Source: RHKX01 sp035695265 (GTDB lineage: Bacteria; Actinomycetota; Thermoleophilia; Solirubrobacterales; 70-9). From it: a DNA stretch of 12,111 nt. Positions 6,555 through 11,866 of this stretch are shown one piece after another. The stretch is from NCBI GenBank assembly GCA_035695265.1, contig DASSEM010000247.1, positions 1 to 12,111 on the forward strand. The letters run 5' to 3'. The notes under the pieces were generated by a model, which saw only the letters and a list, made by a program, of their open reading frames with translations, had not been told where the DNA came from and searched no databases. Every line of letters begins with the position of its first letter. The first letter of the stretch is position 1. Position numbers and translations under genes: made by a program.

Positions 6555-7217
6555 ATGACAGCACGGATCCCGTTCACCGCCCTGGTCGCCACGCTCGCCC
6601 TCACCGTCGCCCCGGCCGCCGCCGGCGCGGCCGTCACCCACACGATCCAGCCCGGCGAGACCCTTTCGGGCATCGCCGCCGCGAACGGCCTCACCACCGA
6701 CGCCCTCGCGTCCTGGAACGGCGTCTCAAGCGACTACCTGCTGATCGCCGGGGCCTCGCTCTCGGTCCCGACCCCGGAGGAGGCCGGCCTCGGCACGACC
6801 GCGACGGCGACGACCGACCCGGCGTCGACCGACCCGGCGTCGACGGCGGTCGCCCCGGCGCCGTGGCTCGGCTCGATCCCGAGCCCCTGGGGCGACCTCT
6901 ACCTCGACGCCGGCGCCGCTGCTGCCTGGAACGCGATGCGGGAGGCATCGCTGAGCACCTACGGGGTCGATCTCTACCCGGCCGGCCCGCTGTCGGCCTA
7001 TCGCAGCTCGACCCAGCAGGGTGAGATGTACGAGCTCTACCTCTCCGGCGTCGGGGCCCCGGCCAATCCCCCCGGCTACTCCTCGCACGAGTACGGTGTC
7101 TCGGTCGACCTCGCGACGCCGGCGATGCGGGACATCGTCGATCAGATCGGCTGGCAGTACGGCTGGGGCAAGTTCGAGGCCCCCGACGAGTGGTGGCACG
7201 TGAGCTGGGGCGGCTAG
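6555..7217 (+). CDS. Secreted LysM domain / M15-family D-Ala-D-Ala carboxypeptidase (VanY-like)
   Basis: This is a predicted exported zinc peptidase (220 residues) that trims D-Ala from peptidoglycan stem peptides. Residues 1-26 are a Sec signal peptide (MTARIP, hydrophobic ALVATLALTV, AAAGAA cleavage region). A LysM peptidoglycan-binding domain follows directly (about 28-72: HTIQPGETLSGIAAANGLT...W...L..G..L.VP). A low-complexity Thr/Ala/Pro linker spans about 75-110, then the M15 domain runs to the end. Zinc ligands and catalytic residue are visible: SSHEYGVSVD (H178, D185) and DEWWH (E212, H215), plus the YRSSTQQ segment. The start at 6555 gives a normal signal peptide; GTG at 6549 adds only two residues and remains possible. 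No strong ribosome-binding site is seen. The gene converges on the next one with only 14 bp between stops. Confidence 0.92.
   Translation: MTARIPFTALVATLALTVAPAAAGAAVTHTIQPGETLSGIAAANGLTTDALASWNGVSSDYLLIAGASLSVPTPEEAGLGTTATATTDPASTDPASTAVAPAPWLGSIPSPWGDLYLDAGAAAAWNAMREASLSTYGVDLYPAGPLSAYRSSTQQGEMYELYLSGVGAPANPPGYSSHEYGVSVDLATPAMRDIVDQIGWQYGWGKFEAPDEWWHVSWGG
6813..6842 (+). repeat. Tandem 15-bp duplication in the LysM-M15 linker
   Basis: ACCGACCCGGCGTCG occurs twice in perfect tandem (6813-6827, 6828-6842), encoding TDPAS-TDPAS in the flexible linker between the LysM and M15 domains. A 15-bp unit keeps the frame, so copy number could vary between strains without breaking the gene. Confidence 0.85.
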
Positions 7218-7241
7218 GGGCCAGGGACTGCCTAGCCGCCC
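7208..7241. terminator. 11-bp palindrome containing both convergent stop codons
   Basis: GGGCGGCTAGG (7208-7218) pairs perfectly with CCTAGCCGCCC (7231-7241) around a 12-nt loop. The left arm contains the final Gly-Gly-stop codons of the M15 gene, and the right arm contains the final Gly-Gly-stop codons of the minus-strand gene, so both proteins end in GG. The symmetry makes it a natural bidirectional terminator. It lacks a T-tract on either strand. Confidence 0.7.
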
Positions 7242-7771
7242 AGGTCCAAAGGCTCCGGCGCCTCGCCGCCGAGCAGCCGGACGACCTCGGCGCTCCATGG
7301 GTTCGTGCGCAGCGTCGGCGCATACAGCGTCAATGGCTCGTCCTCCCCGGGGACGTGGAGCAGGACCTTGTCGCGCATGAAGGCGCGGCCGCCCCGCGCG
7401 GCCCGGACCTCCTGGCGCGGCCATTCGCGCCCCGGCTCAACCGCGGTCTCGTCGCGCCGCAGGCCCGCCGCCTCGACCGCCAGCGCGTGGACGTCGGTTG
7501 CGGTCAGGGCCAGCAGGATCGTCGGCGAGAGGCCCAGGGTGCCCCTGCGGGAGCGGCGGCGGGCGAGCGGCAGCAGGAGCATTCCGAGCCCGGGAATCGA
7601 GGCGATCGCCTCGGTCGGCACCGTGCTGAACTCGCCGGCCGCGACGACGTCGCCATCGACGTGCGGCGCGGCCAGCGCCCGCAGCTCGGAGCCGCGCCGC
7701 TCCCGGTAGCGGCGGGCGATCGCGAGGCGCTCCTCCTGGGTCTGCTCGCCGGCCGCATCTCCGAAAGCCAC
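7232..7771 (-). CDS. Conserved-looking hypothetical protein, possibly PH-like fold
   Basis: I do not recognise a named family. The 179-residue product (MAFGDAAGEQTQEERLAIARRYRERRG...) has an Arg/Glu-rich N-terminal helix (about 10-35). A hydrophobic segment IASIPGLGMLLLPLARRRSRR (about 57-77) could be membrane-proximal. A beta-rich region follows (LSPTILLALTATDVHALAVE ... EWPRQEVRAARGG ... DKVLLHVPGEDEPLTLYAPTLRTNPWSAEVVRLLGG). This pattern of short strands ending in a helix recalls bacterial PH-like proteins of actinobacteria, but that is an impression. GTG at 7771 is chosen because a minus-strand TAGCTT -10 lies exactly 7 nt upstream. Longer readings towards 8578 run antisense to the acyltransferase. 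It diverges from that gene with 18 bp between starts. Confidence 0.75.
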   Translation of the reverse strand: MAFGDAAGEQTQEERLAIARRYRERRGSELRALAAPHVDGDVVAAGEFSTVPTEAIASIPGLGMLLLPLARRRSRRGTLGLSPTILLALTATDVHALAVEAAGLRRDETAVEPGREWPRQEVRAARGGRAFMRDKVLLHVPGEDEPLTLYAPTLRTNPWSAEVVRLLGGEAPEPLDLGG

Positions 7772-7778
7772 GTCTGGG

Positions 7779-7784
7779 AAGCTA
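7779..7784 (-). promoter_or_regulatory. -10 element (TAGCTT) of the minus-strand hypothetical gene
   Basis: Read on the minus strand, TAGCTT is followed by 7 nt (CCCAGAC) and the GTG start at 7771, the same leaderless geometry as uvrA and the lipoprotein gene. It lies inside the 18-bp gap to the divergent acyltransferase gene and overlaps that gene's putative ribosome-binding region. Confidence 0.6.
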
Positions 7785-7789
7785 CAGGC

Positions 7790-8410
7790 GTGGCGGAGGA
7801 CCCCTACGTGGCGCCGCAGCGCGGCTGGCGCATGTGGTGGCGAAAGCGCCGCTGGTACGAGCGGACCCACCGGCTCCGCAACCGCTGGCGGATCAACCGG
7901 CACGCCGCACGAGGAGGCTTCTTCGTCCGCCACCCGGTCGAGGGCGAGGTGCTCGAGGCGCTCGACGACGGCCGGCTCGTGATCGGCGAGGGGACGCTCC
8001 TCGAGCCCGGGTGCTGGATCACGCTCGCCCCCGAGGCGCGGATCTCGATCGGCCGCGGCTGCTTCTTGAACCGCGAGACGATGCTCGCCGCCCAGGAATC
8101 GATCGAGATCGGCGACCACGTCATGTTCGCCAACCACTGCTTCGTCGGCGACGCCGACCACCGCTTCGACGACCCCGAGCTGCCGATCACCTGGCAGGGG
8201 TTCGTCGCTCGGGGCCCGGTCCGGATCGGTTCCAACAGCTGGCTCGGCAAGGGCGTCGTCGTCACCGGGGGGACCGAGATCGGCGAGCACTGTGTGATCG
8301 GCTCGAACTCGGTGGTGACCCGCGATGCCCCGCCCTGGACGATCTCGGCCGGCGCCCCCGCCAAGCTGATCCGGGAGATCGAGCCCAGGATCGGCCCGGC
8401 GGACGGCTAG
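7790..8410 (+). CDS. Acyltransferase, left-handed beta-helix (hexapeptide repeat) family
   Basis: This is a 206-residue member of the LbH acetyl/acyltransferase superfamily (WbbJ/maltose O-acetyltransferase-like). Hexapeptide turns run from about residue 63 to 190 (LVIGEGTLLEPGCWITLAPEARISIGRGCFLN... SIEIGDHVMFANHCFVGDADH ... VRIGSNSWLGKGVVVTGGTEIGEHCVIGSNSVVT). The tail ISAGAPAKLIREI is the usual final coil. Catalytic histidine candidates are H116 and H124 in NHCFVGDADH. The first 40 residues are unusual: basic and Trp-rich (QRGWRMWWRKRRWYERTHRLRNRWRINRH), which may bind membrane or nucleic acid. GTG at 7790 has GGGAAG (7776-7781) at Shine-Dalgarno distance; an ATG at residue 15 is an alternative start. 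The acceptor is unknown, a sugar or lipid-linked glycan being typical. The lipoprotein gene starts 10 bp downstream. Confidence 0.88.
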   Translation: MAEDPYVAPQRGWRMWWRKRRWYERTHRLRNRWRINRHAARGGFFVRHPVEGEVLEALDDGRLVIGEGTLLEPGCWITLAPEARISIGRGCFLNRETMLAAQESIEIGDHVMFANHCFVGDADHRFDDPELPITWQGFVARGPVRIGSNSWLGKGVVVTGGTEIGEHCVIGSNSVVTRDAPPWTISAGAPAKLIREIEPRIGPADG

Positions 8411-8413
8411 CCT
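8408..8413 (+). promoter_or_regulatory. -10 element (TAGCCT) of the lipoprotein gene
   Basis: TAGCCT lies exactly 7 nt before the GTG at 8421, and no Shine-Dalgarno is present between them. Its first three bases are the TAG stop codon of the acyltransferase gene, so one trinucleotide may serve both as stop and as the conserved TA of the promoter. Confidence 0.6.
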
Positions 8414-8420
8414 GTCCGCT

Positions 8421-8921
8421 GTGAAGCGCCGAGCGACCGCAGCCGTCCTCGCGGCGGCAATCGCCGTGCCGCTGCTCGCGGGGTGCGGCGAGAAGGAGGA
8501 GCCCGCGACCACCGGCCCGGTCGTGGCCCAGCCGACGCCCGGGCCGACGACGAACCCGAGCGGCGGCGGCAACGGCAACGGCGGTCAGCCGGCCACCGAC
8601 GAGGAGCTGATCCGGGCGACCGTCACCGACTTCCTGACCAAGCCGAACGATCCGGGCGTCTGCGAGGAGCTGATCACCGAGGACTTCCTGAAGCAGGCCT
8701 ACGGCGACCGCAAGAACTGCGTCGCCGCCCGCAAGCCCGCCGCCCTCGCCGACCAGGCCACGGTCCTCGGACGCAAGCCGGGCCCGGGCGGTTCCGTCGT
8801 CGTCTCCGTGAACGCCCAGGGCGGCATCTACGCCGGTCAGACGTTGAAGGTGACGGTCGTCGAGGCCGGCAACGCCTGGAAGATCGACAAGATCAGCGGC
8901 GACGCGAAGGTCGGGCCCTAG
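8421..8921 (+). CDS. Small secreted lipoprotein, function unknown
   Basis: This is a 166-residue lipoprotein precursor. A basic N-terminus (MKRR), a hydrophobic stretch and the lipobox LLAGC put the lipidated cysteine at residue 22. A Pro/Thr/Gly/Asn-rich low-complexity spacer (about 25-60) follows, as in many surface-tethered actinobacterial lipoproteins. The C-terminal domain of about 105 residues (DEELIRATVTDFLTKPNDPGVCEELITEDFLKQAYG ... LKVTVVEAGNAWKIDKISGD) has the helix-then-sheet look of NTF2/SnoaL-like domains; that is inference. Two cysteines in it (in GVCEEL and KNCVAA) could form a disulfide. The start follows from the lipoprotein signal and from the upstream TAGCCT -10. It may also be read from the acyltransferase transcript, since the gap is only 10 bp. 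Confidence 0.88.
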   Translation: MKRRATAAVLAAAIAVPLLAGCGEKEEPATTGPVVAQPTPGPTTNPSGGGNGNGGQPATDEELIRATVTDFLTKPNDPGVCEELITEDFLKQAYGDRKNCVAARKPAALADQATVLGRKPGPGGSVVVSVNAQGGIYAGQTLKVTVVEAGNAWKIDKISGDAKVGP

Positions 8922-8974
8922 GCGGGCGGCGGCCGCGGGGTAGGGGGCGGGCGGTCTCCCCGGGGCGGGCGGTT

Positions 8975-8997
8975 CGGGCGCGCCCACGGCGCGCCCG
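8975..8997. terminator. 10-bp GC hairpin downstream of the lipoprotein gene
   Basis: CGGGCGCGCC (8975-8984), loop CAC, GGCGCGCCCG (8988-8997) is a perfect 10-bp stem. It lies 54 bp after the lipoprotein stop and is the likely terminator of that gene, although no T-tract follows. Confidence 0.6.
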
Positions 8998-9010
8998 GCA
9001 GCGATAGACA

Positions 9011-9051
9011 TGGGTCGCCAGAGTGATGCTCTACGGCCACTGAGCGACCCA
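9011..9051. repeat. Inverted repeat with long internal loop
   Basis: TGGGTCGC (9011-9018) pairs perfectly with GCGACCCA (9044-9051) around a 25-nt interior. The interior contains AGAG/CTCT (9020-9023 with 9029-9032) and, as an alternative, AGTG/CACT (9022-9025 with 9038-9041). Base composition here looks less extreme than in the neighbouring GC stems. It could be part of a terminator cluster, a small structured RNA or a dispersed genomic repeat; nothing in the window decides. Confidence 0.45.
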
Positions 9052-9063
9052 CGTCCTCGGCGG

Positions 9064-9077
9064 GTGCCCCCTGGCAC
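9064..9077. repeat. Small 5-bp hairpin in the convergent spacer
   Basis: GTGCC (9064-9068), loop CCCT, GGCAC (9073-9077). On its own it would be trivial, but it is the third of four consecutive hairpins in the 210-bp spacer between the lipoprotein and panB stops. Confidence 0.35.
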
Positions 9078-9091
9078 GTCCCCTCACTTCC

Positions 9092-9112
9092 GGCCGCGGC
9101 GAAGCCGCGGCC
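9092..9112. terminator. 9-bp GC hairpin downstream of panB
   Basis: GGCCGCGGC (9092-9100), loop GAA, GCCGCGGCC (9104-9112) is a perfect 9-bp stem. It lies 19 bp beyond the panB stop on the minus strand and is the likely end of the pantothenate operon transcript. No T-tract follows on that strand. Confidence 0.6.
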
Positions 9113-9131
9113 TTCCCACGGTGCAATAGCG

Positions 9132-10052
9132 CTACCAGTCCCAGGCGCTCGTCCCGGCCAGCGAGTCCTGCTCGAGGTACCGCCTGAGCGCCGCGAGCTC
9201 GTCGGGGTCGATCGAGTAGGTGTGCGAGTCCTCCGGGAAGCGGCGATCGCGGACATCGGCGACGTAGGCGCCGACGCCGGCGACCATCGCCGCGTGGATG
9301 TCGGCGTAGCGCTTGACGAAGCGCGCGGTGTGCCCGCTGTGGATGCCGAGCAGGTCATGGAAGACGAGGACCTGGCCGTCGGTCGCCGGGCCGGCGCCGA
9401 TCCCGATCACCGGCACCTCCATCCGCGGCATGATCGCCTCCGTGACCGCCGCCGGCACCGCCTCGAACACGACCGCGAAGCAGCCGACCGCCTGGAGCGC
9501 GAACGCGTCCTCGGCGATCTGCGCTGCCCGCTCGCCAGTCCGGCCCTGCGCCTTGTAGCCGCCGAGCGCGGTCGCCGTCTGCGGCGTCAGGCCGACGTGG
9601 CCGACCACCGGGATGCCGGCGCGCACGATCGCCCGGGCGCGGTCGACGGAGGCGCCGCCGCGCTCGAGCTTGACCGCGTCGCAGCCGGCCTCCTTGACGA
9701 AGCGCTGGGCGTTGGCGATCGCCTGCTCGTTCGAGCTCTCGTAGGAGCCGAACGGCATGTCGCCGACGAGGAACGCCGTACCGAGGCCGCGGCGGACCGC
9801 GGCGGCGAGCATCAGCATCTCGTCCATCCCGATCGGGACGGTGCTGTCGTGGCCGAGGACGGTCATCGCACCCGAGTCGCCGACGAGCACGATGTCGACG
9901 CCGGCCTCCTCGGCGACCCGTGCCGAGGGGAAGTCGTAGGCGGTGACCATCGCGATCGGCTCGCCGAGCTCGCGCATCTCGGCGAGCCGCGGGATCGAGA
10001 CCTTCGACCGCTCGTCAGGGGGCGTGCTCGGCACGCGCGGTGGGGTGCTCAT
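9132..10052 (-). CDS. panB: 3-methyl-2-oxobutanoate hydroxymethyltransferase (PanB)
   Basis: PanB transfers a hydroxymethyl group from 5,10-methylene-tetrahydrofolate to 2-oxoisovalerate, making ketopantoate, the first committed step to pantothenate and CoA. The 306-residue sequence shows the TIM-barrel signatures: VTAYD (36-40), metal ligand in VGDS (D59), metal ligand in VGDMPFGSY (D98), VKLE (K128, E130), VGHVGLTPQ (151-158), the catalytic acid in FEAVP (E197), and IGIGAG. It is longer than the usual 260-280 because of a Pro/Ser-rich N-terminal extension of about 18 residues and a longer C-terminal tail ending SAWDW. Its ATG overlaps the panC stop by 4 bp (ATGA), with AGGA a few bases upstream, so translation is probably coupled. 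It is the last gene of the operon, followed by a GC hairpin. Confidence 0.97.
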   Translation of the reverse strand: MSTPPRVPSTPPDERSKVSIPRLAEMRELGEPIAMVTAYDFPSARVAEEAGVDIVLVGDSGAMTVLGHDSTVPIGMDEMLMLAAAVRRGLGTAFLVGDMPFGSYESSNEQAIANAQRFVKEAGCDAVKLERGGASVDRARAIVRAGIPVVGHVGLTPQTATALGGYKAQGRTGERAAQIAEDAFALQAVGCFAVVFEAVPAAVTEAIMPRMEVPVIGIGAGPATDGQVLVFHDLLGIHSGHTARFVKRYADIHAAMVAGVGAYVADVRDRRFPEDSHTYSIDPDELAALRRYLEQDSLAGTSAWDW

Positions 10053-10933
10053 CGGTCGTCCTGCCTTCCTGGTTCGGTTGCCGCCGTCGCCACGACGACG
10101 TTGTCGATCAGCCTCGCCTCACCGAGCTGCGCCGCGACGGCGATCAGGGTGGGGCGTCCGTTGAAGCTCTGAAGCGTGCTCAGATCGGTCGCGTCGCGCG
10201 CCTCGAGGTACTCGGCCTCGACCCCGGCCGCGGCCAGCTCGGCCCGGGCCGGGGCGAGCGCGTCGTCGACCGCGATCCCGGGCCGGGCGGCTCCGGCGGC
10301 GGCGCGGAGCGCCCGGTAGAGGGCTGGAGCGCGCTCGCGGTCGGCGGCCGTCAGGCGGGCGTTCCGCGACGACATCGCGAGCCCGTCGGGCTCGCGGACC
10401 GTCGGCAGGACCTCGATCCGCACGTCGTAGTCGAGGTCGGCGACCATCCGCCTGACGACCACGGCCTGCTGCGCGTCCTTCTGCCCGAAGTAGGCGACGC
10501 CGGGCCTGATCGCGTTGAGCAGCTTGGCGACGATCGTGGTCACGCCCCGAAAGTGCGCACGGCCACGCCGGGCGGGATCGCCGCAGAGCACGTCGGTGAG
10601 ACCGCCGACCTCGACCGCGGTCGCGAACCCCGATGGGTAGACGTCCTCGACGGTGGGGGCATAGATCAGGTCGGCGCCGGCCGCCGCGGCCAGATCGGCA
10701 TCACGATCGAGATCGCGGGGGTAGCGCTCGAGGTCCTCGCCGGGACCGAACTGGGCCGGGTTGACGAACAGGCTCATGACGACGAAGTCGGAGCCGGCGG
10801 CCGCGGCCTCGAGCAGCGATCGATGCCCGTCATGGAGGGAGCCCATGGTCGGCACCAGGCCGATCGTGCGCCCTTCTCGGCGCGCCGGAGCGAGCGCGTC
10901 ACGGAGCTCGTCCCGGGTCCGCGCGATCCTCAT
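10049..10933 (-). CDS. panC: Pantothenate synthetase (pantoate-beta-alanine ligase, PanC)
   Basis: PanC condenses pantoate with beta-alanine through a pantoyl-adenylate in the last step of pantothenate synthesis. All family motifs are present in 294 residues: PTMGSLHDGH (28-37, HIGH-type ATP site), FVNPAQF (56-62), HFRGV (127-131), FGQKDAQQ (149-156), and REPDGLAMSSRN (180-191, including the KMSKS-like loop). Length is typical. The ATG at 10933 overlaps the stop of the upstream DUF2520 gene by 4 bp and has GGAGG 7 nt upstream. beta-Alanine would come from PanD, which is not in the window. Confidence 0.98.
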   Translation of the reverse strand: MRIARTRDELRDALAPARREGRTIGLVPTMGSLHDGHRSLLEAAAAGSDFVVMSLFVNPAQFGPGEDLERYPRDLDRDADLAAAAGADLIYAPTVEDVYPSGFATAVEVGGLTDVLCGDPARRGRAHFRGVTTIVAKLLNAIRPGVAYFGQKDAQQAVVVRRMVADLDYDVRIEVLPTVREPDGLAMSSRNARLTAADRERAPALYRALRAAAGAARPGIAVDDALAPARAELAAAGVEAEYLEARDATDLSTLQSFNGRPTLIAVAAQLGEARLIDNVVVATAATEPGRQDDR

Positions 10934-11703
10934 CGCCGCGCCTCCGCCGTGGCGATCTCACGGGTGCGCTCGGCGAGGACCCGGTAGAGCGCCTCGAGCT
11001 CGGGCGCCGTCGCCGCGATCGCCTCGATGTGGGCGGCGACCGTGGCCTCGTCGCCGCGGGCGATCGGGCCGGTCAGCGCCGCGGGACCGTGCTCGGCCCA
11101 GTTCGCCGCGGTGCGGAGGACGAGCGGTGCCAGGAGCTCGCGTCCATCAGCGATCCCGCCGGCCTCGAGCAGGCTCTCCGCGCTCGACCCGAGGGCGACG
11201 AGGAAGTTCGAGGCGATCGCGGCGGCGGCGTGGTAGGCCGCGCGGGACTCCTCGGGCACGGCGAAGGGAACCATCCCGCAGCGCTCGGCGATCGCCGCCG
11301 CCAGCTCCTCGGCCCCCGGATCGGTGCCGGCGACCGCCGCCGGCGCGCCGGTCAGGTCGGTGCCCCGCGCCGGGATCGTCTGCAGCGGGTGCACCGAGAA
11401 CGCCGAGGCGACCCCGGCGCCGGCGAGCGCGCTGAGCGGTGTGGCGCCGCTGGTGTGGCCGATGAACCGCGGCCCGGGGGTGACGGTGGCGATCCGGGCG
11501 GCCGCGGCCGCGAGCTCCTCGTCGGGGACGCAGAGGAGCGCCACCTCGGCGTCCGCGCAGGCGGCCTCGAGCCCGTCGCGTCCGACCGTCGTCGCCGTCG
11601 CGCCGGCTGCCGTGAGAGCGGCGGCGAGGCTCGAGCCCACGCGGCCGGCGCCGATCAGTGTGATCGGGGGAAGGGGGGTGTCGTGCGCGCTTGGAGGCTG
11701 CAT
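10930..11703 (-). CDS. Rossmann-like / DUF2520 protein, candidate ketopantoate reductase
   Basis: This is a 257-residue predicted dinucleotide-binding enzyme. The N-terminal Rossmann half carries ITLIGAGRVGSSLAAAL (residues 14-30), LLCVPDEEL (56-64), GHTSGA (82-87) and HPLQT (105-109). The helical C-terminal half, from about 145, matches the DUF2520 layout (YHAAAAIASNFLVALG...), resembling 6-phosphogluconate/ketopantoate-reductase-type dimerisation domains. It is first in an operon with panC and panB, and no panE is visible, so reduction of ketopantoate to pantoate is a reasonable inference but unproven. ATG at 11703 places the Rossmann glycines near residue 18, as is usual. An in-frame GTG at 11775 would add 24 residues of Arg/Pro-rich sequence and lies downstream of the TATCAT -10 candidate, so it cannot be excluded. 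Confidence 0.88.
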   Translation of the reverse strand: MQPPSAHDTPLPPITLIGAGRVGSSLAAALTAAGATATTVGRDGLEAACADAEVALLCVPDEELAAAAARIATVTPGPRFIGHTSGATPLSALAGAGVASAFSVHPLQTIPARGTDLTGAPAAVAGTDPGAEELAAAIAERCGMVPFAVPEESRAAYHAAAAIASNFLVALGSSAESLLEAGGIADGRELLAPLVLRTAANWAEHGPAALTGPIARGDEATVAAHIEAIAATAPELEALYRVLAERTREIATAEARR

Positions 11704-11817
11704 CCGTTCCAGTTCCGCATTCGAGATACCGGACGGTGGTCGGTCGGTCGTGTCTGGGCCCCGTTCGCGGTCCACCTCGCGCTTTGTTGCGGGATGGCGG
11801 CCGCGGGCCGGAGCCGA

Positions 11818-11823
11818 ATGATA
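11818..11823 (-). promoter_or_regulatory. Candidate -10 element (TATCAT) of the pan operon
   Basis: Read on the minus strand, GGGTATCATTCGG contains TATCAT, close to the TATAAT consensus and conspicuous in this GC-rich DNA. Transcription would start near 11811, giving a leader of about 36 nt to GTG 11775 or about 108 nt to ATG 11703. No good -35 box is seen. Confidence 0.45.
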
Positions 11824-11834
11824 CCCGCGGCCAT

Positions 11835-11844
11835 GGACCGGTCC
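11835..11844. promoter_or_regulatory. 10-bp palindrome between divergent promoters
   Basis: GGACCGGTCC is a perfect palindrome between the candidate -10 of the pan operon (11818-11823, minus) and that of the FmdB gene (11855-11860, plus). It could be an operator acting on both, but a palindrome of this size is weak evidence in such GC-rich sequence. Confidence 0.25.
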
Positions 11845-11854
11845 GGCGCCCGAC

Positions 11855-11860
11855 TACGAT
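11855..11860 (+). promoter_or_regulatory. -10 element (TACGAT) of the FmdB-type gene
   Basis: TACGAT fits TANNNT and is 6 nt upstream of the GTG at 11867. The intervening CAAGCC is not a Shine-Dalgarno, so the transcript is probably leaderless. Confidence 0.6.
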
Positions 11861-11866
11861 CAAGCC

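Noticed and set aside
2823..6641. A 1272-codon open frame on the minus strand, antisense to uvrA and the coiled-coil gene
   Set aside because: It mirrors the codon bias of the real plus-strand genes. Its translation is repetitive Asp/Arg/Leu/Val-rich sequence without domains, and uvrA on the other strand has every family motif.
7190..7789. N-terminal extension of the acyltransferase frame back to 7190
   Set aside because: The extra 200 codons overlap the M15 gene end and run antisense to the 7232-7771 gene; their translation is Arg/Ala/Gln-rich with no hexapeptide repeat.
7772..8578. N-terminal extension of the 7232-7771 minus-strand gene back to 8578
   Set aside because: It runs antisense through the whole acyltransferase and into the lipoprotein gene; the GTG at 7771 with its -10 at leaderless spacing is a better start.
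8922..9131. Possible mobile-element end or attachment site in the hairpin-rich spacer
   Set aside because: No transposase or integrase, no target-site duplication and no tRNA nearby; the hairpins fit convergent transcription ends.
9222..10987. Long plus-strand open frames opposite panB and panC
   Set aside because: Arg/Asp/His-rich shadow translations; panB and panC on the minus strand are certain.
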